DNA of 64,000 bases. Origin: Xanthomonas arboricola pv. juglandis. GTDB taxonomy: Bacteria > Pseudomonadota > Gammaproteobacteria > Xanthomonadales > Xanthomonadaceae. Under the pieces are notes generated by a model, which worked only from the letters and a program-made list of their open reading frames with translations, did no database searches and was not told the DNA's origin. Position 1 is the stretch's first letter; each line of letters opens with the position of its first letter. Below are positions 1 to 9,769 of the stretch, one piece after another. Location of the stretch: positions 248,001 through 312,000 of the forward strand of contig NZ_JZEF01000004.1 of the NCBI RefSeq assembly GCF_001013475.1, written 5' to 3'. The position numbers and the translations under genes were made by a program.

Positions 1-627
1 CTCGCCCGGCAGGCCCAGCAGGGTCTGGTAGCGGCGAAACGAGATGCGCGCCATCTCTTCCCATCGGGTCCTGAAATCCGCGCTGGCGTGCTCGCTGGTG
101 CACACGCGCGAGTCCGGCGACCACACGCCGGTGGCGTAGAACGAGCGCACGTCCGGCAGGCGCTCGCGCGCATAGATGCGCACGCGCAGGCCCGCACGTT
201 GCGCCACCAGCGCGGTGGTCAGCCCGATCGCGCCGCAGCCGATCACCGCCAGCTCGCGCGCATCCGCATCGGCGGCCTGCACCAGCCGCAGCGCATGCTC
301 GGCCGCGCCCCACGACAGCGACCACCCGCTGCCGCCATGTCCATAGTTGTGCACCACCGTCTTGCGGCCGATGCGTTCGGCCTCGATCCGCGGCCCCTGC
401 GCACGGAACGGGCGGGTGCAGCCGTTGATCGCAATGATGCGATCGACCGCCGCGCGGATCGGCGCCAGCGGCGGCGCTGCGGCGAACTGGTCGGGCGAGG
501 CGCCCGGCGACGTGGCGGGTAGCGGCGAGGACGGCGCAGCGGCCGCCTTGCCGGTCGTGGCCCAACTCCCGGTGGAAGCGGCCGCGAGCGCGAGGCCGGC
601 GCTGTGCAGGAAATGACGACGGTGCAT
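1..627 (-). CDS. FAD-dependent D-amino-acid oxidase-like protein, partial (5' part)
   Basis: The minus-strand frame stays open from an ATG at 627 to the window edge, so only about 209 N-terminal residues are visible. The start is supported by an AGGAG ribosome site 8 bases upstream. The N-terminus (MHRRHFLHSAGLALAAA) has a twin-arginine motif and a hydrophobic stretch, so export by Tat as a folded flavoprotein is likely. A central HNYGHGGSGWSLSWG motif and a following VIGCGAIGLTTAL dinucleotide-binding loop are typical of the DAO family of FAD oxidases, which deaminate amino acids or amines. The substrate cannot be read from this fragment. The C-terminal part lies outside the window. Confidence 0.8.
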   Translation of the reverse strand, partial: MHRRHFLHSAGLALAAASTGSWATTGKAAAAPSSPLPATSPGASPDQFAAAPPLAPIRAAVDRIIAINGCTRPFRAQGPRIEAERIGRKTVVHNYGHGGSGWSLSWGAAEHALRLVQAADADARELAVIGCGAIGLTTALVAQRAGLRVRIYARERLPDVRSFYATGVWSPDSRVCTSEHASADFRTRWEEMARISFRRYQTLLGLPGE

Positions 628-906
628 GCGGCTCCTGAGCGATGTAGAGAAGGTGATTGGGATAACGGCGCCCGCGCGGTCGGCCACGCGTAGCGCGCGC
701 GGTGCAGTACCGGTAAACGCCAGGCCCTGCGCTGCGCGCCAGCGACCTGCACCCCGCAGCATCGTCGGTCGCGCACGCCGAGCATACCGCGCGCATCTGT
801 GCCTGCCACCGTCGACCAGGCCGGTTTCGCACCGCGATCCGGGCAGTTGAAGCCGCGCCAGCGGCCATTCGTCGCCCGGGGGCGTTCGCCCGATCGCTTG
901 CCGGCT

Positions 907-2238
907 ATGCTCGCCGCGTCCCAACCCAACGAGCTCCCACCCGTGTCTGCCAGCGTCTTCCTGATCGTGCGTATCGTGTTCGCCTGGGCCGCCGCGTTGC
1001 TGGTGGCTGCGATCATGTGGGCGCAGCTGTTCGGCTCCACCGGCGCCTTCTTCGGGCTGATCTGCGTGGTGCTGCTGACGCTTGCCCTGATGAGTGCGAT
1101 CACGCATGTGCGCCGGGTGCGCCTGATCGCCGGGCGGCTGGATCACGACACCTTGTCGACCCGCCAGCGCCGCCAGATCGAGGTGCCGCTGGAGGTGCAG
1201 GCCAGCTTTGCCGTGGTCGAAGAGGCCGTGCGCGCGTTGCCGCGCGTGCAGGACATCGAATGCGCGCCAGGCAGCCTGCTGATCCGCGCCAAGGTGCGCC
1301 GCATCGACCCTTACGAAGGACGTCAGCCCTCGCGCTGGAACCTGTTCGCGCGTTTTGCGATCAAGCGCAACCAGGTGCTGGTGACGATCACGCCGGGGCA
1401 GGGCACCAGCAGCGTCACGGTGTTGTGCGAACCCGACGCCGGTGCCTGGGTGGACCTGTTCGCGGTGGACGAAGGCAGCAATTACGAGAACGCCGAGGCG
1501 ATCAATCGCGCGGTGGTGCGCCGGGTCGGCGAGCAACGTCGCGACGAACAGGCCGCGGCCGAGCAATCGGTGATGGAAAAGGAACTGGCGGTGGCCCGCC
1601 TGAACCTGCTGCATGCCCAGGTCGAGCCGCACTTTCTCTACAACACGCTGGCCAGCGCACAGGTGCTGGCACGCACCGACCCGCCGCGCGCGGAGATCAT
1701 GATCGGGCACCTGATCCAGTACCTGCGCAGCTCGCTGCCCAGCGCCGACGGGGCCATCTCCACCCTGGGCGAGGAACTCGAACGCACCCAGGCCTATCTG
1801 GAAATCCTGCGCATCCGCATGGGCACGCGGCTGGTCCTGCAGGTGGAGGTGCCGTACGAGCTGCGCGCGCTGCAACTGCCGTCGATGATGCTGCAAACCC
1901 TGGTGGAGAACGCGATCAAGCACGGGCTGGAACCCAAGCCCGGCGGCGGCACGATATGGATCCTGGCGCGTCGCGTCGACGACCATGCCACGCTGACCGT
2001 GGCCGACGATGGCCAGGGCTTCGGCACCCACACCCAGGGCACCGGCATCGGCCTGAAGAACCTGCGCGAGCGGCTACAGTTGATCTACGCCGGCAAGGCC
2101 AGCTTTGCCATCGTGTCCAATTTCCCCAGCGGCGTGGCCGCCACCATCAGCCTGCCGCTGCCGGCGCAGATGACCGCCACACGCATGCCGCCGCCGTTGC
2201 CAGGCACGCACAGCTCCACCGCGCAGGTGCAGGCATGA
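907..2238 (+). CDS. LytS/AlgZ-family sensor histidine kinase
   Basis: This is a membrane sensor kinase of the His_kinase (LytS/YehU) family, 443 residues from the ATG chosen at 907. A GTG at 943 and an upstream ATG at 799 are alternatives; 907 was preferred because the hydrophobic N-terminus follows soon after it. Two transmembrane segments lie at about residues 14-38 and 43-65. The kinase core has the family motif EPHFLYN with the phospho-acceptor His at about 242, an N-box (VENAIKHG, about 335) and a glycine-rich G-box (GTGIGLKNLRERL). Its stop overlaps the start of the LytTR regulator by 4 bases (ATGA), so the two form one two-component system. The signal is unknown. Confidence 0.88.
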   Translation: MLAASQPNELPPVSASVFLIVRIVFAWAAALLVAAIMWAQLFGSTGAFFGLICVVLLTLALMSAITHVRRVRLIAGRLDHDTLSTRQRRQIEVPLEVQASFAVVEEAVRALPRVQDIECAPGSLLIRAKVRRIDPYEGRQPSRWNLFARFAIKRNQVLVTITPGQGTSSVTVLCEPDAGAWVDLFAVDEGSNYENAEAINRAVVRRVGEQRRDEQAAAEQSVMEKELAVARLNLLHAQVEPHFLYNTLASAQVLARTDPPRAEIMIGHLIQYLRSSLPSADGAISTLGEELERTQAYLEILRIRMGTRLVLQVEVPYELRALQLPSMMLQTLVENAIKHGLEPKPGGGTIWILARRVDDHATLTVADDGQGFGTHTQGTGIGLKNLRERLQLIYAGKASFAIVSNFPSGVAATISLPLPAQMTATRMPPPLPGTHSSTAQVQA

Positions 2239-3011
2239 GCGCGCTGCGTGCGGTGATCGCCGAAGACGAGGCGCTGCTGCGGCAATCGCTGCTGACCCTA
2301 CTCGCGCAGGTGTGCCCGCAACTGCAGATCGTGGGCGAATGCGAAGACGGCGCCGGCGCGTTAGAGACCATCGTCGCGCAGCAGCCCGATGTGGTGTTTC
2401 TGGATATCCGCATGCCCGGGCTCACCGGTATCGAGGTGGCGGGTGCGCTGCGCGAGGTCAGCCCGCGTACCCAGGTGGTGTTCGTCACTGCCTACGACCA
2501 GTACGCCATCGATGCGTTCGAACACGGCGCGGTGGACTATCTGCTCAAGCCGATCAGCCGCGAGCGCCTGCAGGCCACCTGGCAGCGCGTGCAACAGCGC
2601 GCCACCTCTGGCCAGCCGGATGGTCAGCTGCTGGAGGCCTTGCTGCAGCGCCTGTCCGCACGCCCTGCTGCCGCCAGCGCCGCGCCGCCGTTGGCCTGGC
2701 TCACCGCCAGCAGCGGCCGCGAGACGCGCTTGATCGCGCTGGACGAGGTGGCGTATTTCCAGGCCGACCAGAAATACACCACGGTGATGACCGCCGCCGG
2801 CGAGGCGATCGTGCGCACGCCGCTGCGCGAATTGCTCGACGTGCTGGATCCGCAGGTGTTCAAGCAGATCCACCGCTCCACCATCGTCAACATGAAGGCG
2901 GTCGCCTCGGTGGTGCGCGAGGACACCGGCAAGGGCCGGCTGGCGCTGCGCGGGCGCAGCGAAACGCTCACCGTCAGCCAGCCCTTCATGAGCCTGTTCC
3001 GCGGCATGTAA
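2235..3011 (+). CDS. LytTR-type response regulator
   Basis: A 258-residue response regulator translationally coupled to the upstream LytS-like kinase by an ATGA overlap. Residues 1-120 form the receiver domain, with the phospho-accepting Asp at 57 in VVFLDIRMPG and the conserved Lys in LLKPIS. From about residue 155 to the end is a LytTR DNA-binding domain (KYTTVMTA, PLRELLD, IHRSTIVNM). Family members bind direct repeats near their target promoters and control exopolysaccharide, cell-wall or virulence genes. The targets here are unknown; the lipoprotein gene 35 bases downstream may be co-transcribed. Confidence 0.92.
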   Translation: MSALRAVIAEDEALLRQSLLTLLAQVCPQLQIVGECEDGAGALETIVAQQPDVVFLDIRMPGLTGIEVAGALREVSPRTQVVFVTAYDQYAIDAFEHGAVDYLLKPISRERLQATWQRVQQRATSGQPDGQLLEALLQRLSARPAAASAAPPLAWLTASSGRETRLIALDEVAYFQADQKYTTVMTAAGEAIVRTPLRELLDVLDPQVFKQIHRSTIVNMKAVASVVREDTGKGRLALRGRSETLTVSQPFMSLFRGM

Positions 3012-3046
3012 TTCCCCCGATCGCATCGACTGAAAGGACTGCTGAT

Positions 3047-3418
3047 ATGCGCCTGATCGCCTCCCTCGTGTATTGCCTGCTTGCGTTGGCCGGTTGCCAC
3101 GACCGTAACGGCACCACCTCCATCACCCGCGCCACCAACAATGGCCAGGACGTGATCTTCAGCAAGACCCTGGCCACCGCCACCGATCTCAATGTGCATT
3201 GCCTTGCCAGCAGCAGCGGTCGCTGCCATTACCTGGTCTACGAGGAACACTGCGCCGCGCCTGCCGCGGGCAACACGGCGGGCACGCCGGCCTGCGCACG
3301 CAGGACGCTGGACAGCTTTGCGCTGACACCGGGGCAGGTGCGCGAACTGCGCGGCATTCCGCGTCAGGCGCATACCTGTGTGGATACCAGCGCGCCCAGC
3401 GCCGATTGCCATGGCTGA
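3047..3418 (+). CDS. Small putative lipoprotein, unknown function
   Basis: A 123-residue protein whose ATG at 3047 follows an AAAGGA ribosome site. The first 17 residues form a lipoprotein signal peptide with the lipobox LAGC, so the mature protein would be tethered by Cys17. The mature part holds six or more further cysteines (CLASSSGRC, EEHC, PAC, TC, DC), which suggests disulfide bonds in the periplasm. I do not recognise a domain. It follows the LytTR regulator by 35 bases in the same direction and could belong to the same transcript. Confidence 0.7.
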   Translation: MRLIASLVYCLLALAGCHDRNGTTSITRATNNGQDVIFSKTLATATDLNVHCLASSSGRCHYLVYEEHCAAPAAGNTAGTPACARRTLDSFALTPGQVRELRGIPRQAHTCVDTSAPSADCHG

Positions 3419-3580
3419 GCAGGCCTTGCAGTCCTGGTTCGGCGAAAACATGTTTCAGCTATGTAGCAAGCCATGCTGCAACCGGACGCAAGCCTGAATA
3501 CGCACTGACGATCAGCGGCCGCTTCTGCGATCATTGCGAGCTTGTTGCCGGTTCACGGCGTCCTCACTGCCAGGCTTCTC

Positions 3581-5176
3581 ATGTCCGAACAATCGCTACG
3601 CCGCGACGTTGGCCCCTTCGCCCTCATGCTCACCGGCCTGGGCTCGATCATCGGTTCCGGCTGGCTGTTCGGTGCCTGGCGCGCTGCCGGCCTGGCCGGC
3701 CCCGGTGCGATCTGGGCCTGGATCCTGGGTGCAGCGATCATCACCACCATCGCGCTGTCCTATGCGGAACTGGGCGCGATGTTCCCCGAGTCCGGCGGCA
3801 TGGTGCGCTACAGCCATTACTCGCACGGCTCGCTGGTGGGCTTCATCGCCGGCTGGGCCAACTGGATCGCGATCGTGTCGGTGATCCCGGTCGAGGCCGA
3901 GGCCTCGGTGCAGTACATGGCCTCCTGGCCATGGGCCTGGGCGCAGGGCCTGTATGTGCAGGCACCCGGCGGGGCGGGGGAGTTGTCGGTGCCCGGCCTG
4001 CTGATCTCGGCGGTGCTGGTGCTGGTGTATTTCTTCCTCAATTTCTGGAGCGTCAAGCTGTTCGCGCGCTCTAATACGCTGATCACCGTGTTCAAGCTGG
4101 TGGTGCCGGCGGCGACCGGCGTGGCCTTGATCGCCAGCGGCTTCCACAGCGAAAACTTCAGCGTCGGCATCCACGGCGACGCGCACGTGATCGACCTGGC
4201 CGCGGTGCTCACCGCGGTGGCTACCGCCGGCATCGTCTTCAGCTTCAACGGCTTCCAGAGCCCGGTGAACCTGGCCGGTGAAGCACGCAACCCGGGCCGC
4301 AGCATTCCGTTCGCTGTGCTCGGCTCGATCGCGCTGGCCACGGTGGTCTACGTGATCCTGCAGGTAGCCTACATCGGCGCGGTGCCGCCGGACCTGCTGG
4401 CCAAGGCTGGCTGGCACGGCATCGATTTCCGCTCGCCGTTCGCCGAGCTGGCCATCATCGTCAACCTGCACTGGCTGGCCATGCTGCTGTACATCGATGC
4501 GTTCGTCAGCCCCAGCGGCACCGGCATCACCTATACCGCCACCACCGCGCGCATGGTCTACGGCATGGAAAAGAACGGCACCATGCCGTCGGTGCTGGGC
4601 AAGCTGCACCCGGTCTGGGGCGTGCCGCGCATGGCGATGTTCTTCAACCTGGCGGTGTCGTTCGTGTTCCTGTTCTTCTTCCGCGGCTGGGGCACGCTGG
4701 CGGCGGTGATCTCGGTGGCGACCATCATTTCCTACCTCACCGGCCCGATCAGCGCGATGGCGCTGCGCCGTCATGCCCCGGAACTGCATCGCCCGCTGCG
4801 CATCGCCGCGCTGCCGGTGCTGGCCGGCGTGGCCTTCGTGATGGCGACCGAACTGCTGTACTGGGCACGCTGGCCGCTGACCGGCGAGATCATCCTGCTG
4901 ATGGTCGTGGCGCTGCCGGTGTACTGCTACTACCAGGCCAAGCAGGGCTGGCCGGATCTTGGGCGCAACCTCAAGGGCGCGGCCTGGATGATCTGCTACC
5001 TGCCGACGATCGCGCTGCTGTCCTGGGCCGGCAGCAGCGACTTCGGCGGGCACGGCTACCTCAGCTACGGCACCGATCTTGCGGTAGTGGCTGCAGTCGG
5101 CGCGGTGTTCTACATCTGGGGTGTGCGCAGCGGTTGGCGTACGCCGTCGGTGGAGAAGGCCGTCGCGCGGGCGTAA
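3581..5176 (+). CDS. APC-family amino acid permease
   Basis: A 531-residue inner-membrane transporter of the amino acid-polyamine-organocation superfamily. The start at 3581 (MSEQSLRRDVG) puts the N-terminal cytoplasmic tail just before the first helix, which carries the GSIIGSGWLFG unwound-helix motif that binds the substrate amino group. About 12 to 14 hydrophobic segments are visible, including SYAELGAMFPESGGMVRY in helix 2, another family hallmark. It resembles the aspartate/glutamate-proton symporter branch (YveA-like), but the substrate is an inference. A strong hairpin terminator follows at 5242. Confidence 0.88.
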   Translation: MSEQSLRRDVGPFALMLTGLGSIIGSGWLFGAWRAAGLAGPGAIWAWILGAAIITTIALSYAELGAMFPESGGMVRYSHYSHGSLVGFIAGWANWIAIVSVIPVEAEASVQYMASWPWAWAQGLYVQAPGGAGELSVPGLLISAVLVLVYFFLNFWSVKLFARSNTLITVFKLVVPAATGVALIASGFHSENFSVGIHGDAHVIDLAAVLTAVATAGIVFSFNGFQSPVNLAGEARNPGRSIPFAVLGSIALATVVYVILQVAYIGAVPPDLLAKAGWHGIDFRSPFAELAIIVNLHWLAMLLYIDAFVSPSGTGITYTATTARMVYGMEKNGTMPSVLGKLHPVWGVPRMAMFFNLAVSFVFLFFFRGWGTLAAVISVATIISYLTGPISAMALRRHAPELHRPLRIAALPVLAGVAFVMATELLYWARWPLTGEIILLMVVALPVYCYYQAKQGWPDLGRNLKGAAWMICYLPTIALLSWAGSSDFGGHGYLSYGTDLAVVAAVGAVFYIWGVRSGWRTPSVEKAVARA

Positions 5177-5241
5177 GCGTCTGATCGCTGATTGCTGACG
5201 ACGGATCGAGCAGGCGCCAGTCTTCGGGCGCCGCAAACAGG

Positions 5242-5271
5242 AACGGCCGGTGCACTGCACCGGCCGTTTTC
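5242..5271 (+). terminator. Rho-independent terminator after the APC permease
   Basis: A perfect 13-base inverted repeat (AACGGCCGGTGCA and its complement, 5242-5268) is followed by a short T-rich run. It lies 65 bases after the permease stop and closes that transcript. Confidence 0.85.
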
Positions 5272-5417
5272 TTGTTGGCCGCCGCACACGCCATCGGGTG
5301 CGGCAATTGGCGCTGCCCGGCAGCGCACCCGGTGTCGCGGGCGGATCAATCAGCACGTTCCACCAGACACGCGGGGTTGTCGGCGTCTCCCGGCAACCTG
5401 CGTCCATCGCGCAACCG

Positions 5418-6047
5418 CTACGCCAGCGTCCCTGCCGCGCTATGGGTAGTGGAATTGGTCACCAGGCGCGGCGCACCATCGAAGCGGTCCAGATCGCGCA
5501 ACAGTTCGGTGTAGCGGCGCAGCCGCCCCATCTCGCGCATGTTGACGATGTCCTCGTGGCGTAGCTCGCGCCTAGAGGTCACCTCCTGCTTGTAGCGCAG
5601 CACTTCCGGGTAGCGGCGCGTCATGTCCAGCGCATCGGCCACGCATTCGACCGAGTCGGCATCCGGGGTGACCCGCGCGCGGCTGTTGAAGGCGCGCAGC
5701 CAGCGTTCGAAACCGGCGCTGTGATCGAACAGATCGGCGATGTACCACATGACGAACAGGATCGAGGCCCACGAGGTAAAGATGATCACCACGCGGCTGA
5801 AGGTGAGGTGGTAGTCGTTCTGCCAGAGCTGGTGGGTGATCACGCCCAGCAGTACCAGCGAGATCGCCTGCCAGCCGATGATCGAGGCGATCACCCACTG
5901 TTTCTTGGCCACCTTGAGCAGATTGAGCTCCTGGTCGAGCTGTTCGTCGCTCTTTTCGCGCCAGTGCGCGACCTGCTCGTCGAAGGAGAGCCGATGGAGT
6001 GCGTTGTCCTGCAATAGCAGGCCCAAACCCTGGAACAAAGCGATCAT
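5418..6047 (-). CDS. Conserved two-helix membrane protein, unknown function
   Basis: A 209-residue protein starting at the ATG at 6047, which has an AGGAG site 8 bases upstream. The N-terminal 55 residues are charged and probably helical (DEQVAHWREKSDEQLDQELNLL). Two hydrophobic segments follow at about 60-80 (WVIASIIGWQAISLVLLGVI) and 93-112. The C-terminal half is soluble and rich in Arg and Glu. I recognise no catalytic motif or named family. The topology fits a small inner-membrane protein with both ends in the cytoplasm. It is convergent with the permease. Confidence 0.75.
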   Translation of the reverse strand: MIALFQGLGLLLQDNALHRLSFDEQVAHWREKSDEQLDQELNLLKVAKKQWVIASIIGWQAISLVLLGVITHQLWQNDYHLTFSRVVIIFTSWASILFVMWYIADLFDHSAGFERWLRAFNSRARVTPDADSVECVADALDMTRRYPEVLRYKQEVTSRRELRHEDIVNMREMGRLRRYTELLRDLDRFDGAPRLVTNSTTHSAAGTLA

Positions 6048-6576
6048 GACAAGCTCCTGACGGATGGCTGGTACGAACGACTTGCTGCACCCGGCAACGC
6101 GCCGGTGCCCTGGAGCGACCGGGCAGACGGCTGGCAGTGATGCAGGCCGGTGCGCGGACGGCCCCAGTTCTAGCACTTTCGCTGTGCTTGGCAATGCCTG
6201 CTGCGAGCCGACGGCCGCCCAATCCTGCGCACCGGCGCACAGATCGCGGTATTCAGGCGCTTTGCAGCATTTGCCGGGCGGCTGCAGCTGCGATGCGCCG
6301 CCATTCTTGCTGCACTGCACACCCGCGCCTGCGTGATTGCATCCGTGGCGGTTGCGACCGGTGCGACCCAGTCCGGCGTACAGATCGCGTGAGCGCCGCG
6401 CAAGCATGCATGCCGCGCAAAATCCCGCGACAGGCGGGCAAGCCCCCGTCGAGACGGTCGGCGCGCATGGATACGAACAGCGCACACGGCGCCGCCTTTC
6501 ACCAATCCCAAATCCCAAATCCCAGCCCCTCAGCGCCACGACGCGGTCTTGCAACCGGCTCGGTATTCTTGTGTAT
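6048..6576. other. Intergenic region between divergent genes
   Basis: About 530 bases separate the start of the two-helix membrane protein (minus) from the start of the DUF2236 protein (plus), so promoters for both must lie here. I see no convincing small gene. The only recognisable structure is a short array of ATCCCAA heptamers at 6503-6524. Confidence 0.6.
6503..6524. repeat. Heptamer array (ATCCCAA), C-rich on the plus strand
   Basis: Three degenerate heptamers related to the GGGATTC-type arrays found at seven other places in this window. Here the G-rich strand is the minus strand. Confidence 0.7.
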
Positions 6577-7503
6577 ATGTCAGCCGTCCTGCGTACCCTC
6601 ACTGCCCCCGCCGCCAGGCAGATCCAGCGCTGGGTGCTGGGCGCGTTTCCCCGTGGCCAGAGCACTATCGACTACGACCAGCCCCTCGGAGATACCGGCA
6701 TCTTCGGGCCCGACAGCGTCACCTGGCGCGTGCATTCCGAATTTCCCGGCATGTTGTCCGGCGGATTGTGCGCATTGATGCTGCAGCTGCTGCATCCGCG
6801 CGCGCTGGCCGGGGTCTACGACCATTCCAACTTCCGCGCCGATTTGATCGGGCGGCTGCGGCGCACCACCAATTTCGTCGCCGGCACCACCTACGCCCCG
6901 CGCGCCGAGGCCGAGCAACTGATCGCCCGCGTGCGCAGCATCCATTCGCATATCCACGGCCACACCGCCGACGGCGTGCCTTACGACGCCAACGACCCGC
7001 AGTTGCTGACCTGGGTGCACGTCACCGAAGCCTACGGTTTTCTGCAGGGCTGCCGACGTTATTGCCGTGATGTGCCGGCGCGCATCGCCGATCGTTACTA
7101 CGACGAAGCGCGCCGCGTCGCCGAAGCGCTGGGCGCCACCGATGTGCCCGCCAGCGAGGCGCAGGTCGATGCGTATTTCGCCACCGTGCGCGGGCAGTTG
7201 CGCATGGATACGCGCTCGCGCGAAGTGCTCGACATCCTCACTGGCATCCAGCTGCCGGTGCCGGCGGCCGGTCTGTCGCGCGGCGTGTTCCTCGGTGCCG
7301 GCACCGCTTTGTTGCCGGGTTGGGCCAGCAACATGCTCGGCCGCACCACCACGCAGCGCGCACAGGCACATGCGTCGGCGCGGCTGTTGCGCAGTCTGTC
7401 GCCGCTGTTCCGCACCGCGCTCCGCGACGGGCTGTCCGCACGCGCGTGCCGCCGCATGCAGCTGCCGCAGACGATGTTGCTGGAGTGGCCTGGGGAGCGG
7501 TGA
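6577..7503 (+). CDS. DUF2236 / Lcp-like oxygenase family protein
   Basis: A 308-residue protein of the family covering DUF2236, fungal MpaB' and the catalytic domain of latex-clearing protein. Family members that have been studied are b-type haem oxygenases using conserved His residues, but the bacterial DUF2236 members are mostly uncharacterised. The sequence shows the N-terminal GPDSVTWRVHSEFPGMLSG motif, LQLLHPRALAGVYDHS with the conserved His, and WVHVTEAYGF. The ATG at 6577 was chosen because homology-like sequence begins shortly after it; no clear ribosome site is visible. There is no signal peptide. The substrate is unknown. Confidence 0.85.
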   Translation: MSAVLRTLTAPAARQIQRWVLGAFPRGQSTIDYDQPLGDTGIFGPDSVTWRVHSEFPGMLSGGLCALMLQLLHPRALAGVYDHSNFRADLIGRLRRTTNFVAGTTYAPRAEAEQLIARVRSIHSHIHGHTADGVPYDANDPQLLTWVHVTEAYGFLQGCRRYCRDVPARIADRYYDEARRVAEALGATDVPASEAQVDAYFATVRGQLRMDTRSREVLDILTGIQLPVPAAGLSRGVFLGAGTALLPGWASNMLGRTTTQRAQAHASARLLRSLSPLFRTALRDGLSARACRRMQLPQTMLLEWPGER

Positions 7504-7553
7504 GTGCGGGTACTTGCCTGGTGTGCAGGGCGGTGGTGTGACGCGGGGGCTGG

Positions 7554-9653
7554 CTACCAGATCCGCACCCGCTGCTCGGGCGGCAGGTACAACTGCTCGC
7601 CCTGCTGCACATTGAACGCCGGATACCAGGCATCGAGATTGCGCACGGTCTGTGCACGGAAGCGTCCGGGTGCGTGCACGTCGGTGAGTACGGCATTGCG
7701 TAGCGCCGCGTCGCGATACTTGCCGCGCCAGGCCTGCGCAAAGCCCAGGAAGAAGCGCTGATCCGGGCTGAAACCGTCGATGGTCTGCGGTTGCTTGCCC
7801 TGCAACGATATCTGATAGGCATCGTAGGCAGTCGCCAGGCCGGCCACATCGGCGATGTTCTCGCCCAGCGTCAGCTTGCCGTTGACGCTCAGGTCGTCGA
7901 ACGGCTTGTACGCACTGAACTGCGCGGCGAGCGCATTGCCGGCGGCCTCGAACTTTTTCAGATCCTGCGGCGTCCACCAGTTGTGCAGCTCGCCATGTTC
8001 GTCGAATTGCGCGCCCATGTTGTCGAAGCTGTGGCTGATCTCGTGGCCGATCACCGCGCCGATGGCGCCGTAGTTCACCGCATCGTCGGCCGCCGGGTCG
8101 AAGAACGGCGGCTGCAGGATCGCTGCCGGAAACAACAGGCGGTTTTCCAACGGCACGTTCAGCGCGTTGACCTCCTGTGGCAGCATGTACCACTCGCGGT
8201 GATCCACGGCCTTGCCCAGCTTGGCCAGATTGCGCCGGTACTCGAACAGTTCGGCGCGCTGCACATTGCCCAGCGCATCGTCGCGGCGCACCTCCAGCCC
8301 GCTGTAGTCGCGCCAGGTGTCCGGATACCCCACCGCCACCGTCAGCCCGGAAATCTTGGCCTTGGCATGCTGTTTGGTCTGCGGACTCATCCACTCCAGC
8401 GCGTCGATGCGTTTGCCGAAGGCGGCGACGATGTTCTTGACCATCTCCTCGGCACGCGTCTTGGTCTGGGCGCTGACGTACTTCTGCACATAGCGCTCGC
8501 CCACCGCTTCGCCCAAGGCCGCGTTGGTGGCATCGATGCCTCGCTTCCAGCGCTGCCGTTGTTGCGGCGTGCCTTCCAGCGTGGTGCCGTAGAACGCAAA
8601 CCGCTCATCGGCGAAGGCCTTGGACAGATACGGCGAGGCGCGGTCCAGGGCGCGAAAGCTCAGGTAATCCTTCCAGGTCTGCAGCGACTCGGAACGCACC
8701 AGCGCCGACAACCCGGTCACCGCCCCGGGCTGCCAGACGATGAAGTCCTGCTGCGCCTTCAGGCCGGCCGCGTCGAAGAACGGCGCCCATTCCAGGCCAG
8801 GTGCGTTACGCGCAAAATCGGCCTGTTTCCAGGCGTTGGCGCCGGCCTGCACGTTGTTGGTCTGTTCGGCGGTGGCGTGCACGCGGGCCATCGCGGTTTC
8901 CAGTGCCAGGATGCGCTCGGCCCTGGCCGCCGCGTCATCGATGTCGGCCAGGGCCAGCAATTTGACGATGTGCGCGCGGTAGGCGTCGCGCATCTGCGTC
9001 ATGCGTCCCTCGTCCAGATAGAAGCTGCGGTCCGGCATGCCCAGACCGCCTTGCACCAGATACGGCGCATAGCGCCCCGGGTGATGCAGATCCTGCGAGA
9101 TCCACAGACCGAACAGCCGGTCGGTATGGAAATTGGTGGAGTTGAGCAGGTCCACATCGGCGCGCAGCTGCCGGCCCAGGGTGCGCGCCAGCGCCTGTTT
9201 GTCATCTAGCCGCGCAATCGCGTCCAGTTCCGGTTGCACCGGGCCTGCGCCCTTGGCCTCGATCCCGGCTTCGTCCATGTAGGCCGCGTAGTAATCGCCA
9301 ATCTGCTTGTCTGCCCCGGTGACACGGTCGTTGGCGGCGGCGCCTTCGATGATGTCGCGGCTATGTTGCTCGGTCGTGATCGCGATGCTGACAAAGCTGT
9401 TGAAGCTGGAGCGGTCGTCCGGGATCTGGGTGGTTCTGACCCAGTTGCCGCTGGCGTAGCTGAAGAAGTCGTCGCCTGCTGACACGCTGCGGTCCATGCC
9501 TGTCGCATCGAAACCGAAATCGCCCAGCTTCGGCGTGGTGGGCGTGGGCTTGGCGTGCGTCGCCGGTGAGGTGTCATCGCGGTGGCACGCGGCGGTGCTC
9601 AGCAGGGCAGCCGACAGCGCAGCGATCAGGACAGGACGGTACAAAAGAGCCAT
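7554..9653 (-). CDS. M13-family zinc metallopeptidase, lipoprotein
   Basis: A 699-residue neprilysin-like (PepO/M13) endopeptidase. Translation from the ATG at 9653 begins with a lipoprotein signal peptide whose lipobox ends at Cys23 (STAAC), so the enzyme is membrane-anchored in the periplasm or outer membrane. An ATG 11 codons upstream is possible but less likely. The zinc site is VIGHEISHSF, with His537, Glu538 and His541; the third ligand is the Glu of GENIADVAG about 60 residues on. The full-length N-terminal cap domain and C-terminal PEQRVRIW tail are present. Such enzymes cut short peptides. Confidence 0.93.
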   Translation of the reverse strand: MALLYRPVLIAALSAALLSTAACHRDDTSPATHAKPTPTTPKLGDFGFDATGMDRSVSAGDDFFSYASGNWVRTTQIPDDRSSFNSFVSIAITTEQHSRDIIEGAAANDRVTGADKQIGDYYAAYMDEAGIEAKGAGPVQPELDAIARLDDKQALARTLGRQLRADVDLLNSTNFHTDRLFGLWISQDLHHPGRYAPYLVQGGLGMPDRSFYLDEGRMTQMRDAYRAHIVKLLALADIDDAAARAERILALETAMARVHATAEQTNNVQAGANAWKQADFARNAPGLEWAPFFDAAGLKAQQDFIVWQPGAVTGLSALVRSESLQTWKDYLSFRALDRASPYLSKAFADERFAFYGTTLEGTPQQRQRWKRGIDATNAALGEAVGERYVQKYVSAQTKTRAEEMVKNIVAAFGKRIDALEWMSPQTKQHAKAKISGLTVAVGYPDTWRDYSGLEVRRDDALGNVQRAELFEYRRNLAKLGKAVDHREWYMLPQEVNALNVPLENRLLFPAAILQPPFFDPAADDAVNYGAIGAVIGHEISHSFDNMGAQFDEHGELHNWWTPQDLKKFEAAGNALAAQFSAYKPFDDLSVNGKLTLGENIADVAGLATAYDAYQISLQGKQPQTIDGFSPDQRFFLGFAQAWRGKYRDAALRNAVLTDVHAPGRFRAQTVRNLDAWYPAFNVQQGEQLYLPPEQRVRIW

Positions 9654-9769
9654 GCGAGCGCAACTCGGAAAACGAAAAACAGACATGCCAGTGTAAATTG
9701 CCGCCGACGCCACGTCCCGGCGCGATGGCAGCGCGCACCCGGTGCAGCAGCCCTGCGGACACGCGCGGT

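Noticed and set aside
3596..5407. A 603-residue open frame on the minus strand
   Set aside because: It is antisense to the APC permease and has no domain-like sequence.
7320..7541. Short open frames around the end of the DUF2236 gene
   Set aside because: They overlap the well-supported gene in another register and have no motifs.
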